Below, piece by piece: positions 7,946 to 15,724 of a stretch of 64,000 nucleotides of DNA (within the stretch, counting starts at the first letter, position 1; each line of letters opens with the position of its first letter). Origin of the DNA: Hamadaea flava (lineage in GTDB: Bacteria; Actinomycetota; Actinomycetes; Mycobacteriales; Micromonosporaceae); contig NZ_JAMZDZ010000001.1 of assembly GCF_024172085.1 (NCBI RefSeq), forward strand, positions 1,550,001 through 1,614,000, read 5' to 3'. The notes under the pieces are model-generated. The model was not told the origin of the DNA. It saw only the letters and a program-made list of their open reading frames with translations, and ran no database searches. Both the position numbers and the translations under genes were made by a program.

Positions 7946-9016
7946 ATGAACACCCCATTTGAACCATTCGACCTCGGCGGTACGCGGCTGGCGAACCGCA
8001 TCGCGATGGCGCCGATGACCCGCAGCCGGGCGTACGGCCCCGGCGGCACGCCGACCGATCTCATGGCGACCTACTACGCACAACGGGCGGGCGCCGGACT
8101 GATCGTGACGGAGGGCATCCAGCCCTCGGTCGTCGGTCAGGGCTACCCCGACACGCCGGGCCTGCACTCCACGGAGCAGGTCGCCGCCTGGCGAACAGTC
8201 ACCGACGCCGTCCACGAGCGCGGCGGGGTGATCTTCGCCCAGCTGATGCACACCGGACGGGTGGGCAACCCCGACCTGCTGCCCGGCGACCTGACGCCGG
8301 TCAGCGCGTCGGCGGTGGCCGCCCAGGGCCAGGTCTACACGCACGATGGCCCGAAGCCCTTCCCGACGCCACGGCCGCTGACCGAGGCCGAGATCACCGA
8401 GACCATCGCCGACTTCGCCGACGCGGCACGCAACGCGATCGACGCCGGGTTCGACGGCGTGGAACTGCACGGCGCCAACGGCTACCTGATCCACCAGTTC
8501 CTGTCGTCCAACGCCAACCAGCGCACCGACGGGTGGGGCGGCACGGTCGAGGGCCGGATCCGCTTCGCCGTCGAGGTCACGACGGCGGTGGTGGCCGCCG
8601 TCGGCGGCGACAAGGTAGGCCTGCGGATCTCGCCCGGCAACACGCTGCACGACATCGTCGAGGACGACGTGGACCAGACCTACAAGTCGCTGGTCGGCGC
8701 GATCGCCGAGCTCGGGCTGGCGTACCTGCACATCATGGAGGCTCCGGCCAAGCGGGAGCTGACCACCGCGCTGCGGGCACAATGGCCGAGCGCCTTGATC
8801 CTCAACCCCAACACGTATCCGGAGCCGACCGGGCTCGACGCGCTGTCGCTCCTGCGGGACGGCACCGCCGACCTCATCTCGTTCGGCGCGCTGTTCGTGG
8901 CCAACCCCGATCTGCCCGACCGACTGGCCGCCGGCGGTCCGTTCACCTCGCCGGACCGCGGCAGCTTCTTCGGCGGCGACCACCGCGGGTACACCGACTA
9001 CCCCACCCTCCCCTGA
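7946..9016 (+). CDS. Old Yellow Enzyme-family FMN ene-reductase (NemA-like)
   Basis: A 356-residue FMN-dependent NAD(P)H oxidoreductase that would reduce activated C=C bonds or nitro groups in electrophiles. The barrel begins PFDLGGTRLANRIAMAPMTR. The substrate-binding His-Asn pair is present in ELHGANGYLIHQFL, and FAQLMHTGRV and SFGALFVANPDLPDRL are also family hallmarks. The start at ATG 7946 gives the usual family N-terminus; a longer frame from 7874 would overlap the operator. Divergence from MarR suggests substrate-induced expression. Confidence 0.93.
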   Translation: MNTPFEPFDLGGTRLANRIAMAPMTRSRAYGPGGTPTDLMATYYAQRAGAGLIVTEGIQPSVVGQGYPDTPGLHSTEQVAAWRTVTDAVHERGGVIFAQLMHTGRVGNPDLLPGDLTPVSASAVAAQGQVYTHDGPKPFPTPRPLTEAEITETIADFADAARNAIDAGFDGVELHGANGYLIHQFLSSNANQRTDGWGGTVEGRIRFAVEVTTAVVAAVGGDKVGLRISPGNTLHDIVEDDVDQTYKSLVGAIAELGLAYLHIMEAPAKRELTTALRAQWPSALILNPNTYPEPTGLDALSLLRDGTADLISFGALFVANPDLPDRLAAGGPFTSPDRGSFFGGDHRGYTDYPTLP

Positions 9017-9018
9017 AA

Positions 9019-9057
9019 GGCGGTCCGGGGCGGCGTCCACCATCGCCTCGGACCGCC
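9019..9057 (+). terminator. Hairpin terminator after ene-reductase gene
   Basis: GGCGGTCCG (9019-9027) pairs with CGGACCGCC (9049-9057), and an inner GGCG/CGCC extends the stem. It begins two bases after the ene-reductase stop codon and ends 31 bp before the next gene. There is no T-tract, as is common for actinobacterial terminators. Confidence 0.6.
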
Positions 9058-9088
9058 CTCGCCCATCGACGTCTCATCTGGAGCAGAC

Positions 9089-9514
9089 ATGGCTTTCACC
9101 GAAGAAGAGATCGCCTACCTGCGGTCCCAGCCGCTGGCTCGGATCGCCACCGTCGCGGCCGACGGCCAGCCCGACGTCGTCCCGGTGGGCTTCGAGTTCG
9201 ACGGCACGTACTTCTACATCGGCGGCTTCGACCCGGGCAAGACGCGCCGCACCAAGAACGTGCGAGCGGGCAACATCAAGGTCGCTCTGGTCATCGACGA
9301 CCTGGCCTCGGTACGCCCATGGTCCCCGCGATACGTGCGTGTGTACGGCACCGCGGAGATCATCGAGCGCCGGACCCGGTTCGGCACGGCCCCGATCCTG
9401 AAGATCACTCCGGAGGTCTCCTGGAGCATGAACCTCGGCGGCGAGTGGCATCGCGACAGCGGCGAGCTCACTCCACACAAGACTGTCCACGAACCTCCGG
9501 CAGCATCGAGCTGA
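9089..9514 (+). CDS. PPOX-class F420-dependent oxidoreductase
   Basis: A 141-residue split-beta-barrel protein of the pyridoxamine-5'-phosphate-oxidase-like family, F420-binding type. It begins FTEEEIAYLRSQPLARIATVAADGQPDVVPVGFEFDG, with a strand reading TRRTKNVRAGNIKVALVIDDL, both typical of the group. It probably reduces or oxidises a small aromatic or quinone-like substrate with F420. A GGAG box lies upstream of the ATG. It follows the ene-reductase after a hairpin, so it may have its own promoter or be a read-through product. Confidence 0.88.
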   Translation: MAFTEEEIAYLRSQPLARIATVAADGQPDVVPVGFEFDGTYFYIGGFDPGKTRRTKNVRAGNIKVALVIDDLASVRPWSPRYVRVYGTAEIIERRTRFGTAPILKITPEVSWSMNLGGEWHRDSGELTPHKTVHEPPAASS

Positions 9515-9637
9515 TCACGGTCACGGCTTTCGGCGTACCAGCAGGCCATCGACGCGCTGATGCGGGCGATGGCCGGGTTCGCCCTCGACCGGAAGCGATC
9601 CGCCCGCCGGCGATCGCGATCGTCGAAGGCGGACCGG

Positions 9638-9919
9638 CTACCGGCGGCGCCGGAACGGCGTAGGGGCTCCCTCGACCACGTGGCGCCGGCGGAACGCCGC
9701 CCAGCTGATGCCGTCCGGCCGGGCCTCGCGCGGGCCGCCGGTGGAGTCGAAGTGGTAGGGCCCACTCTCCCGCTCGCCGACGAAGCCGTCCATGAACGCG
9801 CTGGCCTCGGCCTCGGCGGCCTGGAACGCCTCCTCGGTCGGATAGTCCGCCGAGCGGAGGTGGAAAGCCAGCTGAAGCTCGTCGTACGCCTCGCCCCAGT
9901 AGAAGTGGTAGAGCGTCAT
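9638..9919 (-). CDS. Conserved-looking hypothetical protein, 93 aa
   Basis: I do not recognise this protein. It reads MTLYHFYWGEAYDELQLAF at the start and has acidic, aromatic-rich composition with a basic RRRR tail; no signal peptide or membrane segment is visible. It lies 42 bp downstream of the CsoR-type regulator on the same strand and could be co-transcribed with it. The composition and codon use look like real coding sequence, and the opposite strand offers no better gene. Confidence 0.5.
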   Translation of the reverse strand: MTLYHFYWGEAYDELQLAFHLRSADYPTEEAFQAAEAEASAFMDGFVGERESGPYHFDSTGGPREARPDGISWAAFRRRHVVEGAPTPFRRRR

Positions 9920-9961
9920 GTCAGAAGAACGCGCCGGCCACCCCCTCCGGTTGGGCGAAAC

Positions 9962-10288
<327 letters not shown>

Positions 10289-10332
10289 CTATGGCGATCG
10301 GCCGTCCAGCCGGGCTATTGTTCCTGGTAGCA

Positions 10333-10348
10333 ATACCCCCGGGGGTAT
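10333..10348. promoter_or_regulatory. CsoR/CstR operator, rhodanese side (perfect palindrome)
   Basis: ATACCCCCGGGGGTAT is a perfect 16-bp palindrome with the G/C-tract form typical of CsoR-family operators. It lies 25 bp upstream of the first rhodanese start and just ahead of its ribosome-binding site. Confidence 0.8.
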
Positions 10349-10372
10349 CAAATCAGAGCTGGAGGGAACCAC

Positions 10373-10711
10373 ATGTCCGAGATCGATATGTCCGAGATCG
10401 ATCTGGCGGCCTTCACCGCCGCCCACGCCGCCGGAGCGGTGGTCGTCGACGTCCGCGAGCCGGAGGAGTACGTGCGCGGCCACGTGCCCGGCGCCCGCCT
10501 GATCCCGCTCGGCCGGCTGCCCCAGCAGGTCTCCGAGCTGCCCCTGGCCGAGCGGATCTACCTGATCTGCGCGGCTGGCAATCGCAGCAAGGCGGCCGTG
10601 AGCCTGCTCACCCGAGCCGGCTTCGACGCGGTCTCGGTCGTCGGCGGCACCAGCGCCTGGCAGCGCGCGGGCCGGGCCACGGTGACCGGCAGCCAGCCGG
10701 GCTCGATCTGA
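10373..10711 (+). CDS. Single-domain rhodanese (sulfurtransferase)
   Basis: A 112-residue rhodanese-fold protein that would carry a persulfide on Cys66 in the loop CAAGNRS, transferring sulfane sulfur between donor and acceptor. The DVREPEEYVRGHVPGARLIPLG stretch is typical. GGAGGG lies 6 nt before ATG 10373. The first ten codons are a tandem duplication of MSEID, so a second in-frame ATG at 10388 also exists; the ribosome-site spacing favours the first. A perfect CsoR-type operator lies upstream and a second rhodanese gene 18 bp downstream, so it probably forms a persulfide-responsive operon. Confidence 0.92.
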   Translation: MSEIDMSEIDLAAFTAAHAAGAVVVDVREPEEYVRGHVPGARLIPLGRLPQQVSELPLAERIYLICAAGNRSKAAVSLLTRAGFDAVSVVGGTSAWQRAGRATVTGSQPGSI

Positions 10712-10729
10712 GCACGAAGGAGGCCCCGC

Positions 10730-11074
10730 ATGAGTATCACCAAGTGGCTGACCGGCCTGTTCGCCAAGCCGTACCGGACGGTCAGTGCGGCCGAGGCCCA
10801 GCAGTTGCAGAGCGGCGGAGCGATCCTGCTCGACGTACGCGAGAAGCACGAGTGGCGAGCGGGACATGCGCCGAAGGCGCGCCACATCCCGCTCGGCCAG
10901 CTCTCCGCGCGGTCGTCCGAGCTGCCCGCGGGCCGAACCGTCGTCACCGTCTGCCAGTCGGGGATGCGCTCGGCCCAGGCCGCCCGATACTTGGCCGCCG
11001 AGGGCCGGGAGGTCGCCAACCTGTCCGGCGGGATGCACGCCTGGTCGCGGGCCGGGCTGCCGGTCACCCGCTGA
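10730..11074 (+). CDS. Second single-domain rhodanese
   Basis: A 114-residue rhodanese with catalytic Cys75 in CQSGMRS and the usual LLDVREKHEWRAGHAPKARH start of the domain, preceded by an amphipathic N-terminal helix (ITKWLTGLFAKPYRTV). AAGGAGG lies directly upstream of ATG 10730. It follows the first rhodanese by 18 bp, in the same operon. Two different active-site loops (CAAGNRS and CQSGMRS) suggest different partners or acceptors. No persulfide dioxygenase is visible in the window. Confidence 0.92.
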   Translation: MSITKWLTGLFAKPYRTVSAAEAQQLQSGGAILLDVREKHEWRAGHAPKARHIPLGQLSARSSELPAGRTVVTVCQSGMRSAQAARYLAAEGREVANLSGGMHAWSRAGLPVTR

Positions 11075-11148
11075 CGCCCACCGCCGAAGTCGCGACGAAA
11101 TGACGTCCGGTACGCGTGTTCCCCACCGTTCGCACGGGAGCAACCCCC

Positions 11149-11154
11149 TAATGT
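11149..11154 (+). promoter_or_regulatory. -10 element for a leaderless surface-protein gene
   Basis: TAATGT ends 6 nt before ATG 11161. No ribosome site lies at normal distance, so transcription would begin at or beside the start codon. Confidence 0.45.
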
Positions 11155-11160
11155 GGGCAT

Positions 11161-12774
11161 ATGCGACCAAATCAACCGGAATCAATCTCACGTCCTCGTC
11201 GCGTCCTGGTCGGCGGCATCGCGGTGGCGATCGCCGTCCTGACCGGTGGCGGAGTCGGCTGGGCGGCTCCGGCTGAGGGAACGCTGCTGGTGGACGAGCC
11301 GTTCACCGGCGCGGCCGCCGACGCCCGGTTCGCCGGGTACGGCTCCGCCTGTCTCACCGGAGCGCCGCCGGTCACCGGCATCGGCGACGGGCCGCATCCG
11401 CTGGGCGGTTGCGGGTCCGCAGTCGGGCCGGTCCCCCCGGCGGGCGGGGCGCCGTTCGGTTTCCTCCGGCTCACCGACGACCTCAACGACCAGTCCGGCG
11501 CAGTCCTCTTCGAGCAGGCCCTGCCCGCCTCCGAAGGCATCGAGGTCACGTTCGATCAGTATCAGTACGGCTCCACGACCCCAGCGACTCCAGCGGACGG
11601 GATCTCGTTCTTCCTCGTCGACGGGTCGGGTGGGCTCAGCGCCCCCGGGGCGTTCGGCGGAAGCCTCGGCTACGGCAAGAAGCTGCCGGACGACGACCCG
11701 GCCAACCCGTTCCTGCCCGGCGTCGACCACGGCTACCTCGGCGTCGGATTCGACGTCCTCGGCAACTACTTCGGCGACTGGGAACACCGCGGCAGCGGCT
11801 GCGCCCAGCAGTCCCCGGCCGGCACCCCGTTCCGCATACCCGGGCCGGGTCAGAACATGGTGACCGTGCGAGGGCCGGGCAACGGCACCGAGGGGTACTG
11901 CTTCCTGACCGCGACGACCAGCAACTTCACCACCACCGGCCCCTGGCCGTCGACGCTGCCCGGACAGTTGCAGGGACCGCTGACCGCGTTCCCGCCCGGA
12001 ACGACCGCCGAGCAGGCCGCCCAGCTGCTCCAGCCGTCCAAGCGAACGGTCACCATCCAGCTCAGCCCGGGTCCCACACCGCACGTCACCGTCGACATCG
12101 ACTTCAACGACGGCGCGGGCGCGCGGCGGGTGCTGGACTTCGATGCGCCGACCCCCGTTCCGGACACCTACAAGTTCGGCTTCGGCGCGTCCACCGGCCT
12201 GTTCACCGACATCCACCTCATCGGCAACGTGACGGTGCGATCCATGCAGCCGCTCGCGATGCTGGATCTCGCCAAGTCGGCGGACACGAGCCGGGTGTAC
12301 CGCGAAGGCGACACCGTCGAGTACACCTACACCGTCACCAACGTCACCGGCGTACCGGTGCCGGACATCAAGGTGGCCGACGATCGGGTCACCGGCGTCG
12401 TCTGCGAGAGCACCTCGCTCGCCCCGGCCGGGTCGCCCGGCGACAGCACGACCTGCACCGGAAGCTACCTGGTGACGGCCGAGGATGTGCTGGCCGGGAC
12501 CATCACCAACACCGCGACCGCCACCGGCGACGACGGACGGGTCGTGTCACCCGAGCGAGCCGTGACGGTGGAGACCGAACCCACGCCGTCACCGTCGCCG
12601 TCGCTCTCACCGTCCAGCTCACCAGGCCCGGCCGTCTCGCCCGCGCCGTCCGGACCGGCCCTGGCGAACACGGGAACCTCGCTGTCGCCGATGCTCTTCT
12701 TCGGCGCGGCCGCGATCCTGCTCGGCGTCATCACGCTGCTGATCAGCCGGCGGCTTTACGGCTCCCGCCACTGA
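11161..12774 (+). CDS. Secreted, sortase-anchored surface protein with lectin-like and DUF11-type domains
   Basis: A 537-residue exported protein. A signal peptide (RRVLVGGIAVAIAVLTGGGVGWAAPA) is followed by a region of about 330 residues resembling bacterial L-type lectin-like beta-sandwich domains (DGISFFLVDGSGG, GYLGVGFDVLGNYFGDW). Next comes one DUF11/conserved-repeat domain (LDLAKSADTSRVYREGDTVEYTYTVTN), then a Pro/Ser-rich wall linker. The C-terminus has LANTG, a hydrophobic helix and RRLYGSRH. LAxTG is the motif read by class E sortases of GC-rich actinobacteria, so cell-wall anchoring is likely. The sortase is not in the window. Carbohydrate binding is inferred from the fold only. Confidence 0.85.
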   Translation: MRPNQPESISRPRRVLVGGIAVAIAVLTGGGVGWAAPAEGTLLVDEPFTGAAADARFAGYGSACLTGAPPVTGIGDGPHPLGGCGSAVGPVPPAGGAPFGFLRLTDDLNDQSGAVLFEQALPASEGIEVTFDQYQYGSTTPATPADGISFFLVDGSGGLSAPGAFGGSLGYGKKLPDDDPANPFLPGVDHGYLGVGFDVLGNYFGDWEHRGSGCAQQSPAGTPFRIPGPGQNMVTVRGPGNGTEGYCFLTATTSNFTTTGPWPSTLPGQLQGPLTAFPPGTTAEQAAQLLQPSKRTVTIQLSPGPTPHVTVDIDFNDGAGARRVLDFDAPTPVPDTYKFGFGASTGLFTDIHLIGNVTVRSMQPLAMLDLAKSADTSRVYREGDTVEYTYTVTNVTGVPVPDIKVADDRVTGVVCESTSLAPAGSPGDSTTCTGSYLVTAEDVLAGTITNTATATGDDGRVVSPERAVTVETEPTPSPSPSLSPSSSPGPAVSPAPSGPALANTGTSLSPMLFFGAAAILLGVITLLISRRLYGSRH

Positions 12775-12795
12775 GCGACGCCTTGGCAACCAGGG

Positions 12796-13254
12796 CTATC
12801 CGCGCTCGTCGGCCGAATCGGGCGGCGGCCCGTGCAGCCGCTTCTGAAAGTCGGCCGCCACGCGGGGCAGTCGTTCACCGGTCGCCGGATCCGACGGCGC
12901 CAGGTCCGCGCGACCGTGTTCGCGATACTCGAACAGCCAGCGGTGACACGTGCCGTCCTCAGCCTCCGCCCAGTGAATGGCCCGCAGCACCACCGGCCGA
13001 TACACCAGCTGCGCCCGGAAGCCGCCGAGGTACTTGGCCTTGATGTGCGCCTTGACGGGGCTCCGGCGGCGATGGGCGTACCCGAGAACGGTCAAGGTCT
13101 CGTAGCCCATGCCAGCGAAGCCGCCCAGCACGTAGAGCTTGGCTCCGGCCGGAAAGATCTTCTGACTGCGCAGCTCGGCCTGCGGCCCGGTCGGGCTGTA
13201 CGGGTACGGCAGCAAGGTGCCGACGACGCACCACTCCGGGCCGAGCTCAGTCAT
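12796..13254 (-). CDS. Hypothetical protein, 152 aa
   Basis: I do not recognise the family. The protein starts MTELGPEWCVVGTLLPYPYS, is rich in basic and aromatic residues, has no signal peptide or membrane helix, and contains GGFAGMGYETLTVLGYAHRR and RPVVLRAIHWAEAEDG. Its start overlaps the end of the YjbR-like gene by 8 bp, so the two are co-translated. Their joint presence suggests a small two-gene operon of unknown role. Confidence 0.6.
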   Translation of the reverse strand: MTELGPEWCVVGTLLPYPYSPTGPQAELRSQKIFPAGAKLYVLGGFAGMGYETLTVLGYAHRRRSPVKAHIKAKYLGGFRAQLVYRPVVLRAIHWAEAEDGTCHRWLFEYREHGRADLAPSDPATGERLPRVAADFQKRLHGPPPDSADERG

Positions 13255-13675
13255 CCTGGCCCGCCCGACGGGCCAGCCAGTCCGACGCCCGGCGGGCCGA
13301 GGCTCGGGCCAGCCAGGCGTCCTGGACGACCTCGGCCAGCTCGGCCCGGGAGATCTCCCCGAGTCGGCCGGCCCGGATCAGGACCGACGGGTGCCCGTTG
13401 AAATGCGGCGTCGTGAAGAACGGCGACTCCTCGTCCTGGACGAGCGCCTGCTTGTCCGCGTCGGAGCCGACCCAGAAGACGATCACGTCGGCGTAGCGCT
13501 CCCCGGTCTCCGGGTCGTACGCGTCCGGCCGCGGGTTCCGGAAGAAGATGAACGACTTCCCGCCCACCTGGTAGATCGGATTGTCGCCGGTGCCGTTCTC
13601 GACGGTCACGTGCGGCATCGCCAGCGCCAACTCGTGCACGTCGTCCACCTGGGCGGGGCGGCTTTGGTCAACCAT
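13247..13675 (-). CDS. MmcQ/YjbR-family protein
   Basis: A 142-residue protein of the YjbR/MmcQ (DUF419-type) group, recognised by VDDVHELALAMPHVTVENG near the start, KSFIFFRNP in the middle and PSVLIRAGRLGEISRAELAEVVQDAWLARA towards the end. Members have a cyclic-nucleotide-regulator-like or DNA-binding fold; function is unknown. The start ATG 13675 is chosen because the protein then begins at the family N-terminus. TACGCT lies 6 nt upstream on this strand, which suggests a leaderless transcript. It is divergent from the HNH gene. Confidence 0.75.
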   Translation of the reverse strand: MVDQSRPAQVDDVHELALAMPHVTVENGTGDNPIYQVGGKSFIFFRNPRPDAYDPETGERYADVIVFWVGSDADKQALVQDEESPFFTTPHFNGHPSVLIRAGRLGEISRAELAEVVQDAWLARASARRASDWLARRAGQDD

Positions 13676-13681
13676 GACCTC

Positions 13682-13687
13682 AGCGTA
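13682..13687 (-). promoter_or_regulatory. -10 element for the YjbR-like gene
   Basis: Read on the minus strand, TACGCT ends 6 nt before ATG 13675, the same spacing as other leaderless candidates in this window. Confidence 0.4.
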
Positions 13688-13805
13688 GGACGGACGCCGC
13701 CTTCGCGCGGTCGAATCGCAACCTTCCAATGTAGAGCCATCGTGGCACATTCTCGTGACCTTGACCCCCTGGAAGGTGTCGGACGGTTGTTCTAACGTTG
13801 ACTCT

Positions 13806-15398
13806 GTGAGCGGGGTGTTGGCGCAGGTCGAGGCGGATGTCGCCGAGCTGGCGACTAGTCCCCTGTGGACACTTTCGGACACCGAGATCACCGACGAAAT
13901 CCGCCGGGTCCACGCCGTGATCCAGCAGCTTTCCGGTCGGCTGCTGACGTTGATCGGCACCGCGGACAGTCGCGAGATTCCGTACAACGCGGGCGCGACC
14001 GGCACGGCAAACTGGCTGTCCTACCTCCTGGCCATGCGGCACAAGGATGCTGTCGGTTGGACGAAGCTGGCCAAGCTGCTGCCTGAGACTCCGGTGGTCG
14101 AGGAAGCCCTCGTTGCGGGGCGGGTCACCGTCGAGCAGGCGCGGGTCATCGCCAAGACGGTGGATGATCTGCCGTCGGCGGTGGGTGCTGTCGGCAAGGC
14201 GAAAGCCGCCGAGGTGCTGACCAAGCTTGCTGTGAACGACCGGTTGCGGCCGGAGACGCTGGAGAATCATCGGTCGCAGATCCTGGAGCTGGTCGCGCCG
14301 GAGATCGCCGAGGAACGGCTGCGCCGCGACCTCGAGCGTGCCGAACGGTCGGCCTACGACCGGCGCGACTTCACCCTCATCCCCTACGGCGAAGGCGAAT
14401 ACCGGGTCCGCGGCGTCCTGGACGCTGAAATGGCGGCGATCGTGCGGACCGCGTTGGATCCGCTGTCCGCGCCGCGCAAGCCCGCGCCCACCGCGACCGC
14501 TGCGGCTGGGCTGGCTGGGGGTCAGGAAGCCGCAGACGGCTCCCACGCGTCGGGCGGCACGGGTGTGGACGCAGCAGACAGCTTCACCATGGCAGGCTGC
14601 GCGGGCGCGGGCTGCGTGGGTGTGGACGCAACGGGCGGATTCACCATGGCAGGCTGCACGGACGCGGGCTGCGCGGGCGGGTGCGCGGATGCGAGCGGCG
14701 CGGGCGGGTGCGCGGATGCGAGCGGCGCGGGCGGGTGCGCGGATGCGAGCGGCGCGGGCGCGGGACGTGGCGCTGATGCGGCAGACGGCGGTCGCGTTGC
14801 AGCCCGGGTGCTGCCGGGGGAACCGGATCTGCGTTCGGCTGGCGCTCGGCGGGCCGATGCGCTGGTCGAGATATGCCAGCGGATCATGAACGCCGGTGAG
14901 CTGCCGGACAACGGCGGCGAGAAACCGCACCTGACGATCACCCTGCCGTGGGACGCGCTCCAAGCCAAGGTCGGCGCAGGGCTGCTCGACACCGGTGACC
15001 TGCTTACCCCGGAGACGGTGCGACGGTTGGCATGCGACGCGATGATCATTCCCGCGGTGCTCGGCGGCGACGGGCAAGTCCTCGACGTCGGCCGCGCCCG
15101 ACGCCTCATCGACGGGCCGCTGCGTCGTGCGCTTGTGTTGCGGGACAAGGGATGCGCCTTCCCTGGCTGCGAGAGGCCGCCGCAGTGGTGCCACGGGCAT
15201 CACGTCCGATCCTGGGCAGACGGTGGTGACACCTGCCTCGCGAACTCAGTCCTGCTCTGCGCGTTCCACCACCGCGAGATCCACCACGGGCACTGGGAAG
15301 TCCGCATGAGACCCGACGGCTTCCCCGAATTCCTGCCACCCGCTTTCGTCGACCCACAACGAAGACCGGTACGGAACACTCTCCACCGACGATGCTGA
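13806..15398 (+). CDS. DUF222/HNH endonuclease-domain protein (13E12-repeat family)
   Basis: A 530-residue protein with an N-terminal DUF222 helical domain (LTLIGTADSREIPYNAGATG, VEQARVIAKTVDDLP) and a C-terminal HNH nuclease motif (CAFPGCERPPQWCHGHHV, then DNSVLLC-like LANSVLLCAFHHREIHHG). The metal-binding Cys and His residues look intact. Residues around 250-330 are a low-complexity Gly/Ala/Cys/Asp insert made of in-frame repeats. The start at GTG 13806 follows TAACGT by 7 nt with no ribosome site. The family is abundant and repetitive in actinobacteria (REP13E12 in Mycobacterium tuberculosis, where it also serves as a prophage target). A degenerate 16-bp array follows it. Confidence 0.88.
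   Translation: MSGVLAQVEADVAELATSPLWTLSDTEITDEIRRVHAVIQQLSGRLLTLIGTADSREIPYNAGATGTANWLSYLLAMRHKDAVGWTKLAKLLPETPVVEEALVAGRVTVEQARVIAKTVDDLPSAVGAVGKAKAAEVLTKLAVNDRLRPETLENHRSQILELVAPEIAEERLRRDLERAERSAYDRRDFTLIPYGEGEYRVRGVLDAEMAAIVRTALDPLSAPRKPAPTATAAAGLAGGQEAADGSHASGGTGVDAADSFTMAGCAGAGCVGVDATGGFTMAGCTDAGCAGGCADASGAGGCADASGAGGCADASGAGAGRGADAADGGRVAARVLPGEPDLRSAGARRADALVEICQRIMNAGELPDNGGEKPHLTITLPWDALQAKVGAGLLDTGDLLTPETVRRLACDAMIIPAVLGGDGQVLDVGRARRLIDGPLRRALVLRDKGCAFPGCERPPQWCHGHHVRSWADGGDTCLANSVLLCAFHHREIHHGHWEVRMRPDGFPEFLPPAFVDPQRRPVRNTLHRRC
14561..14672 (+). repeat. Imperfect 57-bp in-frame repeat inside the HNH gene
   Basis: Two copies begin with GGGTGTGGACGCA at 14561 and 14618 and each contains TTCACCATGGCAGGCTGC followed by ACGCGGGCTGC-like sequence. 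The period is 19 codons, so the frame is kept. They directly precede the 27-bp repeats. Confidence 0.75.
14673..14753 (+). repeat. Three perfect 27-bp in-frame minisatellite units
   Basis: The unit starts GCGGGCGGGTGCGCGGATGC and ends GAGCGGC; three identical copies lie at 14673-14699, 14700-14726 and 14727-14753, with a partial copy after them. Each encodes nine residues rich in Gly, Cys, Ala, Asp and Ser (GGCADASGA). Identity at DNA level points to recent expansion. Confidence 0.9.
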
Positions 15399-15488
15399 TG
15401 CGGTGAGCCACGGCGCGCGCCGCAGGCGGCCCATGCGCCCTGCCTTCGCGAACTCAGGCCGGTTCGAGCCGACAATCGCCCTCCGCCT

Positions 15489-15690
15489 GCGCGAAACGAC
15501 CGCCGCGCAGACCACGGCTGCGTGAGTCGACCGCCGCACGAGACGACCGCCACGCGAGACGACCGCCACGCGAAACAACCGCCGCGCAAGACGACCGTCA
15601 TGCGAAACAACCGCCGCACACCGCTGCACGAGACGACCGCTGCACGAACGAGCGACCCGCGAACGACCCGCCCACGAAACGACCGCTGCG
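15489..15690 (+). repeat. Degenerate 16-bp tandem repeat array, non-coding
   Basis: The 326-bp space between the HNH gene and the DUF3800 gene holds no plausible gene but contains about 12 units approximating RYGCGARACRACCGCC. Five are contiguous at exact 16-bp spacing between 15536 and 15615. Flanking units are worn or shortened. There are no unique spacers, so it is not a CRISPR array. Sixteen is not a multiple of three, so open frames through it are accidental. Confidence 0.85.
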
Positions 15691-15724
15691 CATGCGGAGG
15701 GCGAATGACCATCGAATTCCGCGG

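Noticed and set aside
13680-15203. A 507-codon minus-strand frame rich in RAPARAARI repeats
   Set aside because: It is the antisense image of the in-frame minisatellites of the HNH gene, with no domain and no upstream ribosome site.
15489-15690. CRISPR array
   Set aside because: Units are head to tail with no spacers and no cas genes lie nearby.
15246-15712. Overlapping minus-strand frames rich in AVVSRGGR
   Set aside because: They arise because a 16-bp repeat reads open in rotating frames; composition is not coding-like.
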